From positions 1 through 13,877 of the forward strand of contig DGEC01000096.1 of the NCBI GenBank assembly GCA_002385745.1: a stretch of DNA of 13,877 bases, given 5' to 3'. Each line of letters begins with the position of its first letter. The first letter of the stretch is position 1. This document shows positions 1 to 7,800 of the stretch, one piece after another. A model generated the notes under the pieces. That model was not told the origin of the DNA, did not search any database, and saw only the letters and a list, made by a program, of their open reading frames with translations. The position numbers were made by a program, and so were the translations under genes. This DNA is from Firmicutes bacterium UBA3936 (GTDB taxonomy: Bacteria; Bacillota; Dethiobacteria; Dethiobacterales; Dethiobacteraceae).

Positions 1-1
1 C

Positions 2-20
2 CTAAAGTAATTTTACACTA
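2..20 (+). repeat. Left-end 19-base motif, inverted relative to right end
   Basis: The sequence CTAAAGTAATTTTACACTA has the form CTAAAGT-6 bases-ACACTA. The reverse complement of the last 19 bases of the window has the same two blocks at the same spacing (15 of 19 bases identical). It may be a decayed end of an insertion element or a dispersed repeat. No transposase gene is visible, so this is inference from similarity of the two ends only. Confidence 0.4.
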
Positions 21-114
21 ACTGCCTGCTGTGGCGGCTGATTAATCCTGTCAGGAAAGTTGGATATTGGAATAAATTATACTGCCATGCATTAAATGTT
101 AATATAGTGCACCA

Positions 115-143
115 TTGACAATGACTGTATTTAATGATAACAT
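115..143 (+). promoter_or_regulatory. Sigma-A-type promoter for the GreA-like gene
   Basis: A perfect -35 box TTGACA (115-120) is followed after 17 bases by TAACAT (138-143; 4 of 6 matches to TATAAT). Transcription would start near base 150, about 75 bases before the coding start at 225. Confidence 0.6.
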
Positions 144-152
144 CTCAATAAC

Positions 153-191
153 AGGTATTTCACCGGCCGGTGAGATGCCTTTAATAATTTT
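153..191 (+). promoter_or_regulatory. Long stem-loop followed by T-rich run, in front of the GreA-like gene
   Basis: Bases 153-166 (AGGTATTTCACCGG) pair with 167-180 (CCGGTGAGATGCCT). All 14 positions pair if two G-U pairs are counted, although the central GGCC must open as the loop. The core CACCGGCCGGTG is a perfect palindrome. The tail TTTAATAATTTTAT is T-rich, as in an intrinsic terminator. It could end transcription coming from the left. However, it begins within a few bases of the start predicted from the TTGACA promoter, so it could instead be a 5'-terminal stabilising hairpin. A second arm, CATCTCA at 141-147, could compete by pairing with TGAGATG at 171-177. Confidence 0.5.
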
Positions 192-224
192 ATCGTTTTA
201 TTACCATTTAATGGAGGGTGCAAA

Positions 225-677
225 TTGTCAAATGCAGTACTGGCAGAGAAGGTTGCCAGTGTTTTAAGAAATCAACTGGCAGAGATGAAAGAAGGGAAAA
301 ACGAGCTTCTTAATAAATATTTTCCGGAATTGTCATCAGAGCGAAATAAAGCGGAAGAACTTTTTACTTCTTACCAGGAAGAAATAACCCGGCTGCTCAA
401 AAAGACTGAAAAGACAAAGAAGTTCCAGGTACCTTTTGTTACTATAGATTCCGAGGTAGAAATAGAGGACCTGGCAGACGGCGGGGAGTTTACCTACCGT
501 ATTGTCAGTCCTTCCCGCCGCAGTTTTAAAAACGGAGAAATATCGTTTTTGTCACCGGTAGGCAGGTCTTTGCTGCTCAGAAAACCGGGGGATGAAGTTG
601 AGGTCCAGGCACCGGGCGGTACCTTCAGGTACAGAATAAAAAAAGTGCGTTTGCGGGAGGATATTCTGCAGAAATAA
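225..677 (+). CDS. GreA/GreB C-terminal-domain protein with divergent coiled-coil N-terminus
   Basis: 150-residue protein starting at TTG, with GGAGGG at 213-218 placed 6 bases upstream. Residues about 72-141 match the GreA/GreB C-terminal fold that docks on RNA polymerase (IEDLADGGEFTYRIV, ISFLSPVGRSLL, PGDEVEVQAPGG). Residues 1-66 are charged and helical, broken by a turn near YFPELSSER (32-40), so they could form two antiparallel helices as in GreA. They lack the recognisable GreA N-terminal sequence with its GDLSENAEY acidic tip. E35 and E39 lie near the turn, but their equivalence to the catalytic acids is not established. It probably acts on RNA polymerase through the secondary channel, either as a transcript-cleavage factor or as a competitor of Gre factors (Gfh1/Rnk-like). 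It is a single-gene unit with its own promoter and terminator. Confidence 0.7.
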   Translation: MSNAVLAEKVASVLRNQLAEMKEGKNELLNKYFPELSSERNKAEELFTSYQEEITRLLKKTEKTKKFQVPFVTIDSEVEIEDLADGGEFTYRIVSPSRRSFKNGEISFLSPVGRSLLLRKPGDEVEVQAPGGTFRYRIKKVRLREDILQK

Positions 678-690
678 ACGTTTTTCAGGA

Positions 691-721
691 AAAGGGGCCG
701 GTTTCCGGCTCCTTTGTTTTT
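691..721 (+). terminator. Intrinsic terminator of the GreA-like gene
   Basis: AAAGGGGCCGG (691-701) pairs with CCGGCTCCTTT (705-715) around a TTT loop, with one G-U pair. It is followed by GTTTTTA. It begins 13 bases after the stop codon. Confidence 0.9.
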
Positions 722-779
722 ACTGCAGGAGCAGCCTGCCGGAAGACTCTTTAGTTCGCCCGGCGGGTGCAGGAGAAGC

Positions 780-808
780 TTGAGTTTGACTGTTCAATCA
801 GTTAAAAT
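780..808 (+). promoter_or_regulatory. Promoter of mnmH-trmL
   Basis: TTGAGT (780-785), a 17-base spacer and TAAAAT (803-808) lie between the preceding terminator and the mnmH start at 837. The -10 box matches 5 of 6 and the -35 box 4 of 6. The terminator just upstream makes a separate promoter necessary. Confidence 0.5.
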
Positions 809-836
809 AGGGAAGGTAAAAGAGAGGAATGGCAGA

Positions 837-1898
837 ATGCAAACTGTAACTGTGGAGCAGTTCATTTCTAACAGAATGAAGTACCAGCCAATCGATGTTC
901 GCTCACCTGCTGAATATGACAGGGCTCATATTCCCTGTGCTGTAAATGTTCCCTTGTTAACGGACGAAGAGCGGACCATTATCGGCGATATCTACAGGCG
1001 GCAGGGTGCCGAAAAGGCGAAAATGGCAGGACTTGAAACAGTGGCTTGCCGGCTGCCGCAAATGGTGGAAAAAATACTTGCCGCCTCAGGTGAGAGAGAA
1101 CCGCTTATTTACTGCTGGCGCGGCGGGCTGCGCAGTCACAGCATGTGCTCTGTTTTTTCTGCCCTCAAATATTCCGCCAGCCGGTTAAGCGGTGGATACA
1201 GGGCGTTCCGCCGCTTTATATACGGCTTTCACAAGCAGGCTGTTCTTAAGATGCCCGTTTATGTCCTAAACGGGCTGACGGGGGTTGGGAAGACCCGCCT
1301 GCTTCGTATCTTGCAGAGAAGGGGTTATCCTGCCCTGGACCTGGAAGGCATGGCAAATAACCGCGGTTCTGTTTTCGGAGCAGCCGGACTGGGAAAGCCC
1401 CGCAGCCAGAAAGACTTTGAGGCCCTGCTGGCTATGGCCTTGCTGGCAAATAAAAATGCCCCTTATCTGGTAGTTGAAGGGGAAGGAAGACGCATAGGAC
1501 ATGTGCTGCTGCCGGATTATTTGTTCCGGGCCATGTCGGAAGGGCGGCATATTCTGCTTGTGGCCGACCTTGCTGTTCGTGTGGAGCGTATCGTGGAAGA
1601 ATACGGCAGGCAGGCAGAATGCGGAGAGGAACTGGCAGAGGCTGTAATGGCGCTGCAAAAGCGGCTGGGAACGGCAAAATGCAGGGAGCTGGCAGCAAAA
1701 ATCAGGCAGGGGGCTTACCATGAAGCCGCCCTTGAGCTTTGCTGCAGTTATTATGATAAGTACTACCAGGATTCACGGGGCGGGAAGGAGAATTATTTGG
1801 CTGTAATTTCAGCAAATGACCTGGAAGAATGTGCGGACAATGTGATTGCCGTAATAAAAAACTCCCTGCACAGTGAAAACCTGCCGCAGGCCAAATAA
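837..1898 (+). CDS. mnmH: tRNA 2-selenouridine synthase MnmH
   Basis: 353 residues, close to the 364 of E. coli MnmH (SelU/YbbB). The family replaces sulfur by selenium at 2-thiouridine 34 of tRNA Lys, Glu and Gln, using selenophosphate from SelD, through a geranylated intermediate. An N-terminal rhodanese domain (about 1-130) carries the catalytic C93 in CWRGGLRS (93-100). A P-loop domain follows, with Walker A GLTGVGKT at 146-153. I chose the ATG at 837 because GAGG at 824-827 lies at the right distance and the rhodanese domain starts directly after it (VEQFISN). The frame stays open back to 714, but that stretch runs through the upstream terminator tail and the promoter and has no family similarity. 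trmL follows after 24 bases. The gene implies selenium use, but selD is not in the window. Confidence 0.93.
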   Translation: MQTVTVEQFISNRMKYQPIDVRSPAEYDRAHIPCAVNVPLLTDEERTIIGDIYRRQGAEKAKMAGLETVACRLPQMVEKILAASGEREPLIYCWRGGLRSHSMCSVFSALKYSASRLSGGYRAFRRFIYGFHKQAVLKMPVYVLNGLTGVGKTRLLRILQRRGYPALDLEGMANNRGSVFGAAGLGKPRSQKDFEALLAMALLANKNAPYLVVEGEGRRIGHVLLPDYLFRAMSEGRHILLVADLAVRVERIVEEYGRQAECGEELAEAVMALQKRLGTAKCRELAAKIRQGAYHEAALELCCSYYDKYYQDSRGGKENYLAVISANDLEECADNVIAVIKNSLHSENLPQAK

Positions 1899-1922
1899 CA
1901 ACCGGCTGAAAGGAGAAGGCAC

Positions 1923-2381
1923 TTGCACGTAGTACTTGTTGAACCCGAAATACCCCCTAATACCGGAAATGTTTCCCGGACATGCGCCGTTACCGGCACG
2001 ATTTTGCACCTGGTGGAGCCGCTTGGTTTCTCCCTTGCTGAACGCCATCTGAGGCGCGCCGGCCTGGACTATTGGGATCGCCTGCAACTGGTGGTGCATA
2101 AAAGCCTGGAAGCTTTTTTTCAATGGGCAGGCCAGGGGAAAATGTGGTTTTTTACCACTTCAGGCAGCAGGTTATATACTGATGTCGCTTATGGCCGGGA
2201 TGATTTCCTGCTTTTTGGCAAGGAAACCGCCGGCCTGCCGAAATGGCTGCTTGAAAAACACCCAAAGCAGTGCCTGCGTATTCCCATGGGGAAAAACATC
2301 CGTTCACTGAACCTTTCCAATTCAGTGGCCATTGTCTTATATGAAGCACTGCGACAGCAGGGCTTCCCGGGATTGTATTGA
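1923..2381 (+). CDS. trmL: tRNA (cytidine/uridine-34-2'-O)-methyltransferase TrmL
   Basis: 152-residue SPOUT methyltransferase, full length for TrmL (YibK/CspR). It transfers methyl from S-adenosylmethionine to the 2'-OH of the wobble nucleotide of the two tRNA-Leu isoacceptors. The three family motifs are visible: PEIPPNTGNVSRTC (8-21), LLFGKETAGLP (96-106) and RIPMGKNIRSLNLSNSVAI (119-137), the last two shaping the trefoil-knot cofactor site. The start is TTG, with AAAGGAGAAGG about 3-12 bases upstream. It lies 24 bases after mnmH, so the two are probably co-transcribed. Both act on tRNA position 34. An intrinsic terminator overlaps the stop codon. Confidence 0.93.
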   Translation: MHVVLVEPEIPPNTGNVSRTCAVTGTILHLVEPLGFSLAERHLRRAGLDYWDRLQLVVHKSLEAFFQWAGQGKMWFFTTSGSRLYTDVAYGRDDFLLFGKETAGLPKWLLEKHPKQCLRIPMGKNIRSLNLSNSVAIVLYEALRQQGFPGLY

Positions 2382-2411
2382 AACCTGCCTGAGGCGGCAG
2401 GTTTTATTTTT
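2381..2411 (+). terminator. Intrinsic terminator of mnmH-trmL
   Basis: AAACCTGCC (2381-2389) pairs perfectly with GGCAGGTTT (2396-2404) around a 6-base loop. It is followed by TATTTTT. It starts at the last base of the trmL stop and reaches into the stop codon of the convergent permease gene. In the minus direction its T tail is poor, so it mainly serves the plus strand. Confidence 0.88.
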
Positions 2412-3561
2412 CCTTCTTTTTAATTCTGCTTGCAAGAATTGCAGCGAGGCGGCTAATTTTGTTCCGGAAGGACTTGTAGCCGGCAGACAGTCTTTCCGTA
2501 GTATGCTGCCACTTGGGCGGCAGGTAATCGTCTCCGTGAAGGTAGTGAAAAACCAGAACCTTCAGGGCCGCAGCCACGGGTATGGCAAGTAAAATGCCGA
2601 GAAAGCCAAAAAGCTTGCCCCCGACAAGCAGGCTGACAATGACGGAAAAGGGCATTAAGTCCACTGCCCTGCCCAGCAGCAAAGGGGTCAGCAGAAAAGC
2701 TTCAATTGCCTGGATTAATACGTAAATGGCAATTATTAACAGGGGGTGCGGGGTGTTGGGAGTCAGGGCCAGTAAAACAGCGGGAATACCTGCAAGATAA
2801 GGCCCGATATATACGATTATGTTCAATGCTCCGGCAAGAATTCCCAGCATAAGCGCAAAGGGCATGCCTATAAGTGTCAGGGCAAACCAGGTCATTACCC
2901 CGACTGCAACGCAGCGCAAGATGTTGCCGCGCAGGTATGCCCCTACTTTGCTGTCGAGAATGCCCAGTACAACAGTTGCTTCTTTGCGCCATTTCTGCGG
3001 AAATGTCATGATAATCCCTTTTTTGATTGACCTGATGTCCCGCAGCAGGTAAAAGACTAAAAAGATCACAATAAAAACTTCCGAAAAGCGGGCAATAATA
3101 TTGCCGGTTAGGCGGGAAAGGCTGGTTATTACGGCCTGCAGGTTGTTTGGCAGTCTCATCATGAAATATTGCAGAATTTCGTTTACGGTTTCAATTGCCA
3201 AAAGGTTGTTGATCTTCTCAAAAACCTGCGGCAAAAGATGCCTGTAATCTGTTGCCAGGTAAACAGTCAGTGATTTCAGTTCCTCAATAAGGGCGGGAAT
3301 AAGCTGGTAGAGGAAAAGAAAGGCCGCAAAAAAAAGGAGGGCAAAAACCAGTAGAACGGCGACAGTGCTCGGAATGCCCCTGCCGGTCAGAAAACTGGTC
3401 AGGGGTGCAAGGGTATAGACAATAAGAACTGCTATGACCAGCAGGCTGATCACCCAGGTCAGTTTGCTCAGGACAAAAAGGGCAAAAACAATGATAAATA
3501 TCAATAAAACAATGCGTACTGCCAGTTGCCAGTTGCGCTCAAAGACAGGATCCTTTTCCAT
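2404..3561 (-). CDS. AI-2E/PerM-family (UPF0118) membrane transporter
   Basis: 385-residue polytopic membrane protein of the AI-2E exporter family (PerM/YtvI/YdiK type), at the usual length. Two hydrophobic helices lie at about 14-52 and one at 65-90. A long amphipathic soluble stretch (about 91-155) follows, then helices near 157-173, 214-232, 235-262, 273-292 and 305-338. Family signatures include YLRGN (209-213) and the segment from PLLLGRAVDLMP (293-304) to the Gly-rich GGKLFGFLGILLAIP region. The C-terminus is basic and cytoplasmic. ATG start, with GGAGGG 7 bases upstream on the minus strand. Substrates differ between family members (autoinducer-2 export, ion antiport, small molecules), so none can be assigned here. 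Monocistronic, with its own TATAAT promoter. Confidence 0.88.
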   Translation of the reverse strand: MEKDPVFERNWQLAVRIVLLIFIIVFALFVLSKLTWVISLLVIAVLIVYTLAPLTSFLTGRGIPSTVAVLLVFALLFFAAFLFLYQLIPALIEELKSLTVYLATDYRHLLPQVFEKINNLLAIETVNEILQYFMMRLPNNLQAVITSLSRLTGNIIARFSEVFIVIFLVFYLLRDIRSIKKGIIMTFPQKWRKEATVVLGILDSKVGAYLRGNILRCVAVGVMTWFALTLIGMPFALMLGILAGALNIIVYIGPYLAGIPAVLLALTPNTPHPLLIIAIYVLIQAIEAFLLTPLLLGRAVDLMPFSVIVSLLVGGKLFGFLGILLAIPVAAALKVLVFHYLHGDDYLPPKWQHTTERLSAGYKSFRNKISRLAAILASRIKKKEK

Positions 3562-3583
3562 GTGCTTCCCTCCATTTAGTTAC

Positions 3584-3612
3584 ATTATAATTGTTTGCGC
3601 CGCTGCAGACAA
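3584..3612 (-). promoter_or_regulatory. Promoter of the AI-2E-family permease
   Basis: Read on the minus strand, TTGTCT (3612-3607), a 17-base spacer and a perfect TATAAT (3589-3584) lie 22 bases before the ATG at 3561. It sits in the 106-base divergent gap shared with the small membrane-protein gene. I found no equally good box set for the plus strand. Confidence 0.65.
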
Positions 3613-3667
3613 CAGAAGTGTTAATTTTGCAGGCGGCAAAATAAGATTAAAAGCGGAGGGGAGCAAG

Positions 3668-3931
3668 ATGACAAAATTGAAAATTATTATAGTCTGCCTG
3701 CTTTTGTCTTTGGGAATGCTTTTGCTGCCGCCTGTTACGGGTAAGGACCCGGGCGGCCTGACGGCCCGGGCCTGGCTCCTGCTGGGATTTTTAATTTACG
3801 CCAGCCTTTATTTGCAGGACCTGGAAGAAGCGCAGAAAAAGAAAAAAGAAAAGAAGGCGTCCTTGCGCGTATTGAAGCAGTCTAAAACTCGCCTTCGCCG
3901 GGCTTCTCTACGGGAGAATAGTCCAGAATAA
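3668..3931 (+). CDS. Small two-helix membrane protein, unknown function
   Basis: 87 residues; I do not recognise the family. ATG at 3668, with GGAGGGG at 3655-3661 as a well-placed ribosome site. The frame is open further upstream, but only antisense to the permease gene. Hydrophobic segments lie at about 4-23 (KIIIVCLLLSLGMLLLPPV) and 33-49 (ARAWLLLGFLIYASLYL). They are joined by a short GKDPGGLT loop and followed by a highly basic, Lys/Arg-rich tail (about 54-80) expected on the cytoplasmic side. No lipobox is seen. The last 50 bases overlap the 3' end of the convergent ytrI gene, so the C-terminal tail is encoded opposite the YtrI C-terminus. Position next to ytrHI makes an envelope or sporulation role possible, but nothing in the protein proves it. 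Confidence 0.6.
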   Translation: MTKLKIIIVCLLLSLGMLLLPPVTGKDPGGLTARAWLLLGFLIYASLYLQDLEEAQKKKKEKKASLRVLKQSKTRLRRASLRENSPE

Positions 3932-4340
3932 AGGTAATTATCCGTGCAATTACCATAGTCTTTACTTTTATCCGGTAGTATTTGCCCTCAATTTCCAGCA
4001 GGCGGCTGTCCAAAAGGTCTGTCAGCAGCTGATAAGAAACATTTTCTACATCTTCCCCCAGCAGGCTTTCTGTCAGCTCTAAAACTGCTGCCTGCAGTTT
4101 TACTTCTACCAGGGGATCGTTTTTATCTTCGGGGAACAGGACTTCTATATCCTGGACGAGCAGGGCTGCCTGTTTTTCCTGCGCTTCCAGTTTTTTAAGG
4201 CGTTCTCTTGTTTCATACAGTTCAACTTTCAGTTTTTCCCGGGAAATAAAAAGTTCATCATAGCGTTTGCTTAATAGCAAGTTCATCAGGGCGGCTCCCA
4301 GTATCACTCCGACAAGGAGTACTGCCAGAAACCGTTTCAC
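3882..4340 (-). CDS. ytrI: YtrI-like sporulation membrane protein
   Basis: 152 residues. An N-terminal membrane anchor (3-22, RFLAVLLVGVILGAALMNLL) is followed by a charged coiled coil (about 29-62, SREKLKVELYETRERLKKLE) and a C-terminal alpha/beta region. This matches the general build of B. subtilis YtrI, a sigma-E-dependent sporulation membrane protein encoded with YtrH. Sequence similarity is modest to my eye, so the call rests mainly on position directly after ytrH and on architecture. The GTG start overlaps the ytrH stop (GTGA at 4340-4337), implying translational coupling. The 3' end overlaps the convergent small membrane-protein gene by 50 bases. Confidence 0.7.
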   Translation of the reverse strand: MKRFLAVLLVGVILGAALMNLLLSKRYDELFISREKLKVELYETRERLKKLEAQEKQAALLVQDIEVLFPEDKNDPLVEVKLQAAVLELTESLLGEDVENVSYQLLTDLLDSRLLEIEGKYYRIKVKTMVIARIITFILDYSPVEKPGEGEF

Positions 4341-4666
4341 CTTAATTTCCCGCCTGCCAGATAAACAAGCAGCAAATAGCCGGCGTGGGCTCCGATAAAG
4401 GAAGAAAAGATTAAAAGAAGCTGTTTGATAACGGTGTTGACCTGCAAACCCAAAAAGCCTGCTTCAATGGCCCTTAAGGTGTCAAAAGTCCCTCCCATTG
4501 CGGCCACAAGCGCCCAGATCTTCAGTTTGCCTGCCAGCTCGATTATAATATGGCCCGGGGACTGCCCGTAGAAGACAGCTCCCAGTGAACCGACAAGCGC
4601 CCCGCCCAGAATAACGCCAAGTGCAATAAAAGCATTAAGAGTGAGGGTTTCCAATAATTTTGCCAA
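4337..4666 (-). CDS. ytrH: YtrH-family sporulation protein
   Basis: 109-residue membrane protein matching the spore YtrH family: NAFIALGVILGGALVGSLGA (11-30), KLKIWALVAAMGGTFD (47-62) and a C-terminal helix containing KQLLLIFSSFIGAHAGY. In B. subtilis ytrH-ytrI is transcribed in the mother cell under sigma-E and lies beside dnaE, as here, so the window comes from an endospore former. I place the start at the TTG at 4666 because GGGGTGA lies 5 bases upstream and the length then fits the family. The frame extends to another TTG at 4723, but that one has no ribosome site. I could not find a convincing sigma-E promoter. The closest is AATACAAT (4696-4689, minus strand), without a good -35. Confidence 0.85.
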   Translation of the reverse strand: MAKLLETLTLNAFIALGVILGGALVGSLGAVFYGQSPGHIIIELAGKLKIWALVAAMGGTFDTLRAIEAGFLGLQVNTVIKQLLLIFSSFIGAHAGYLLLVYLAGGKLR

Positions 4667-4680
4667 CTGAATCACCCCGC

Positions 4681-4707
4681 TTGCCTGAATTGTATTTAAT
4701 ATATAAT
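4681..4707 (+). promoter_or_regulatory. Weak candidate promoter in the ytrH/dnaE divergent region
   Basis: TTGCCT (4681-4686) and a perfect TATAAT (4702-4707) face dnaE but are only 15 bases apart. The AT-rich core TTAATATATAATTAA (4696-4710) is palindromic and could open for either direction. The remaining sequence up to the dnaE start holds only the ribosome site GAGGTGA (4791-4797). Confidence 0.25.
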
Positions 4708-4801
4708 TAATTGGAGATTGCAATTAGTAGACCGGAAATAGAAAAAGGAAAAAGGCACCGGCAAAAAGAATCTATAGAGTAAGCAGCAGCGAGGTGACCA
4801 C

Positions 4802-7800
4802 ATGAATAACAAACAGTTTGTTCACTTGCATGTACATACGGAATACTCACTTCTTGACGGTGCCGCAAGGGTTGAAGAAATTACAAAGCAGGCCGCCGCT
4901 TTGGGCATGCCTGCTTTAGCCATTACCGATCATGGCGTGATGTACGGTGTAATTGATTTTTACAAGGCGGCCAGGAAAAACGGCATAAAACCGCTGATAG
5001 GCTGTGAGCTTTATCTTGCCGTAAATTCCCGGCATGACCGGGATCCCAGGCGTGACAGCAAGCAGTACCATTTGGTTCTTTTGGCCCGCAACCGCGAAGG
5101 TTACGAGAATTTGCTGGAACTGGTCAGCAGGGCATACTGCGAGGGCTTTTATTATAAACCACGAGTGGACCATGAATTGCTCCGGCAATACAACAAGGGG
5201 CTGATAGCCTTGTCCGCCTGCCTGGCCGGGGAAATACCGCAGGCCCTCCAGGAAAACAGGACGGAAGATGCCCTGGAGCTGGTGAAATTTTACCGGGAAA
5301 CTTTCGGCAGCGAAAACTTTTTCCTTGAGCTGCAGGATCACGGCATGCCGGAACAAAAGGAGATCAACCCTAGGCTGGTAGAATTGGCCAGGTTGACGGA
5401 TACGCCCCTGGTAGTAACAAACGACCTGCACTACATCCGGAAGGAAGATGCCTACCCCCACGATATTCTGCTTTGCATTCAGACGGGTAAGACTCTGGAT
5501 GAAGAGAACAGAATGCGCTTCCCGACAGACGAATTCTACCTGAAAACGGCGGAAGAAATGGCAGAGCTTTTCCCCGAGCTGCCCGAGGCTGTGGACAATA
5601 CACTGGAAATAGCTGAAAGGTGCAAGCTTGAATTTGAATTTGGCAAGATTCACCTGCCTGTCTATGATGCGCCTTCTTCTTATGATCCCAAGGGGTATCT
5701 GCGCAAGCTCTGCCTGGAGGGCATGAAAAAACGCTACGGCGACCCTATTCCAAAAGAAGCGGCCGAGAGGCTTGACTACGAATTAAAAGTTATCTCCGAG
5801 ATGGGCTATGAGTCATATTTCTTAATTGTCTGGGATTATGTTAATTATGCCCATAAAAACAACATTCTGGTCGGGCCTGGCCGCGGTTCGGCCGCCGGCA
5901 GCATTGTTGCCTACTGCCTGGGAATAACATCAATTGATCCGTTGAAATACAATCTTTTTTTTGAAAGGTTTTTAAACCCGGAACGTGTATCAATGCCTGA
6001 TATAGATATTGATTTCTGCTATGAAAAACGGGAAAAAGTAATTGAATATGTGACACAAAAGTACGGAGCTGATTCGGTGGCCCAAATTATAACCTTCGGT
6101 ACCATGGCGGCAAGGGCCGCTGTGCGCGATGTTGGGCGCGTCCTTTCCATGCCCTACGGGGAAGTGGATAAAATAGCCAAAATGATTCCGGCTGAGCTCA
6201 ATATTACCATTAAAGAAGCTCTGGAAAAATCGCCTGATCTGGAGGAACTGTATAATAAGGACAAGGAAATCAAAAAGCTCCTTGACTTAAGCACGGCAAT
6301 AGAAGGTCTTCCCCGCCATACTTCAATTCATGCCTCAGGAGTGATAATTTCCGGTGAGCCGCTAACCAATTTCGTACCACTCCAGAAGTCCGCCGACGGC
6401 TTGATAACAACCCAGTTTTCCTATGAAACAATGGAAGAACTGGGGCTTTTGAAAATGGACTTTTTGGGGCTGCGTACACTGACCATCATGGGTGAAGCTG
6501 TTAAGCTGATCAAAGAATCCACCGGTGATGAAATAGATCTGCAAAATATCCCGCTGGATGATAAAAAAACATATGAAATGCTTTCCCAGGGCGATACAGT
6601 AGGTGTATTCCAGCTGGAATCCGGCGGTATGAGAAATGTGCTGCGGGAATTAAAACCCAATGTTTTTGAGGATATTATAGCCGTTGTTGCCCTTTACCGG
6701 CCCGGCCCGATGGAGCAGATTCCCAATTTTATCAGAAGTAAACACGGTCTTGAGCCCATACATTACATGCACCCCGCACTGGAGCCGATCTTGAAGGAAA
6801 CCTACGGCATAATGGTTTACCAGGAACAGATAATGCAGGTAGCCTCGGTCATGGCAGGGTTTACCCTGGGCGAAGCGGACCTGCTGCGGCGGGCCATTGG
6901 CAAGAAAAAACTGGAAATATTAAATGAGCAGCGGGAAGTTTTTGTAAAGGGCTGCCTGAGCAAAGGACACAGCGCCAAACTGGCCAATGAACTCTATGAC
7001 CTGATTGTAAAATTTGCTTCCTACGGCTTTAACAAATCACATGCGGCCGCTTATGCCTTTGTGGCGTACCAGACGGCATATTTAAAGACCAACTACCCAA
7101 CCCAATACATGGCGGCCTTTCTTACAGGAGCCATGGAGAAAACGGACAAGCTGCCCGGCTATATTGCGGAATGCAATAAAATGGGCATTGCCGTGCTTCC
7201 TCCCGATATTAACAGCAGCGGTAAGAATTTTACCGTCAGCGGGGAAAATACCATCCGCTACGGTTTGGCGGCTGTAAAAAATGTCGGTGAAGGAGCTATT
7301 GATTCCATCCTGGAGGCCAGGCGGGAGAAGGGGAGTTTTACTTCCCTGCGTGACTTCTGCTCCCGGGTTGACCTGCGCACCTGCAATAAAAAGGTATTGG
7401 AGAGCCTGATTAAAAGCGGCGCCTTTGACTGCCTGGGCGCCAACCGCCTGCAGCTTTTGGCCGTTCTGGATGAGAGCATTGCCGCTGCCCAGGCAATGAA
7501 TCGGGAAAAACAAAACGGTCAGGTCAGCATGTTTGAAATTATGGCAGAAGAAGAAGAGCAAAGCGACTGGCTGCAGCTGGAAGATGAATATCCTCCCATT
7601 GAGCCGCCTTCCCAAAGGGAGCTTCTGGCAATGGAGAAAGAAGCCCTGGGGCTGTACATCAGCGGGCACCCGCTGGAGGAATATGCGCCTGTACTGCAGA
7701 TGTACGAGGGCAAGCTGACAGAGATCAGTGAGCTTAACGATCTGCCTGCCGAGAGCCCTGTTTTGGCAGCCGGAATGATCAGCAATTTTAAATCTATTTT

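Noticed and set aside
714..836. Upstream extension of the mnmH frame to 714
   Set aside because: It runs through the terminator tail and the TTGAGT-TAAAAT promoter, has no ribosome site and adds residues unlike the MnmH family.
3434..3667. N-terminal extension of the small membrane protein
   Set aside because: It lies antisense to the permease gene, while a good ribosome site (GGAGGGG) precedes the ATG at 3668.
4916..5653. 245-codon open frame on the minus strand inside dnaE
   Set aside because: It is fully opposite conserved dnaE sequence and has no family resemblance. It is best explained as a shadow of dnaE codon usage.
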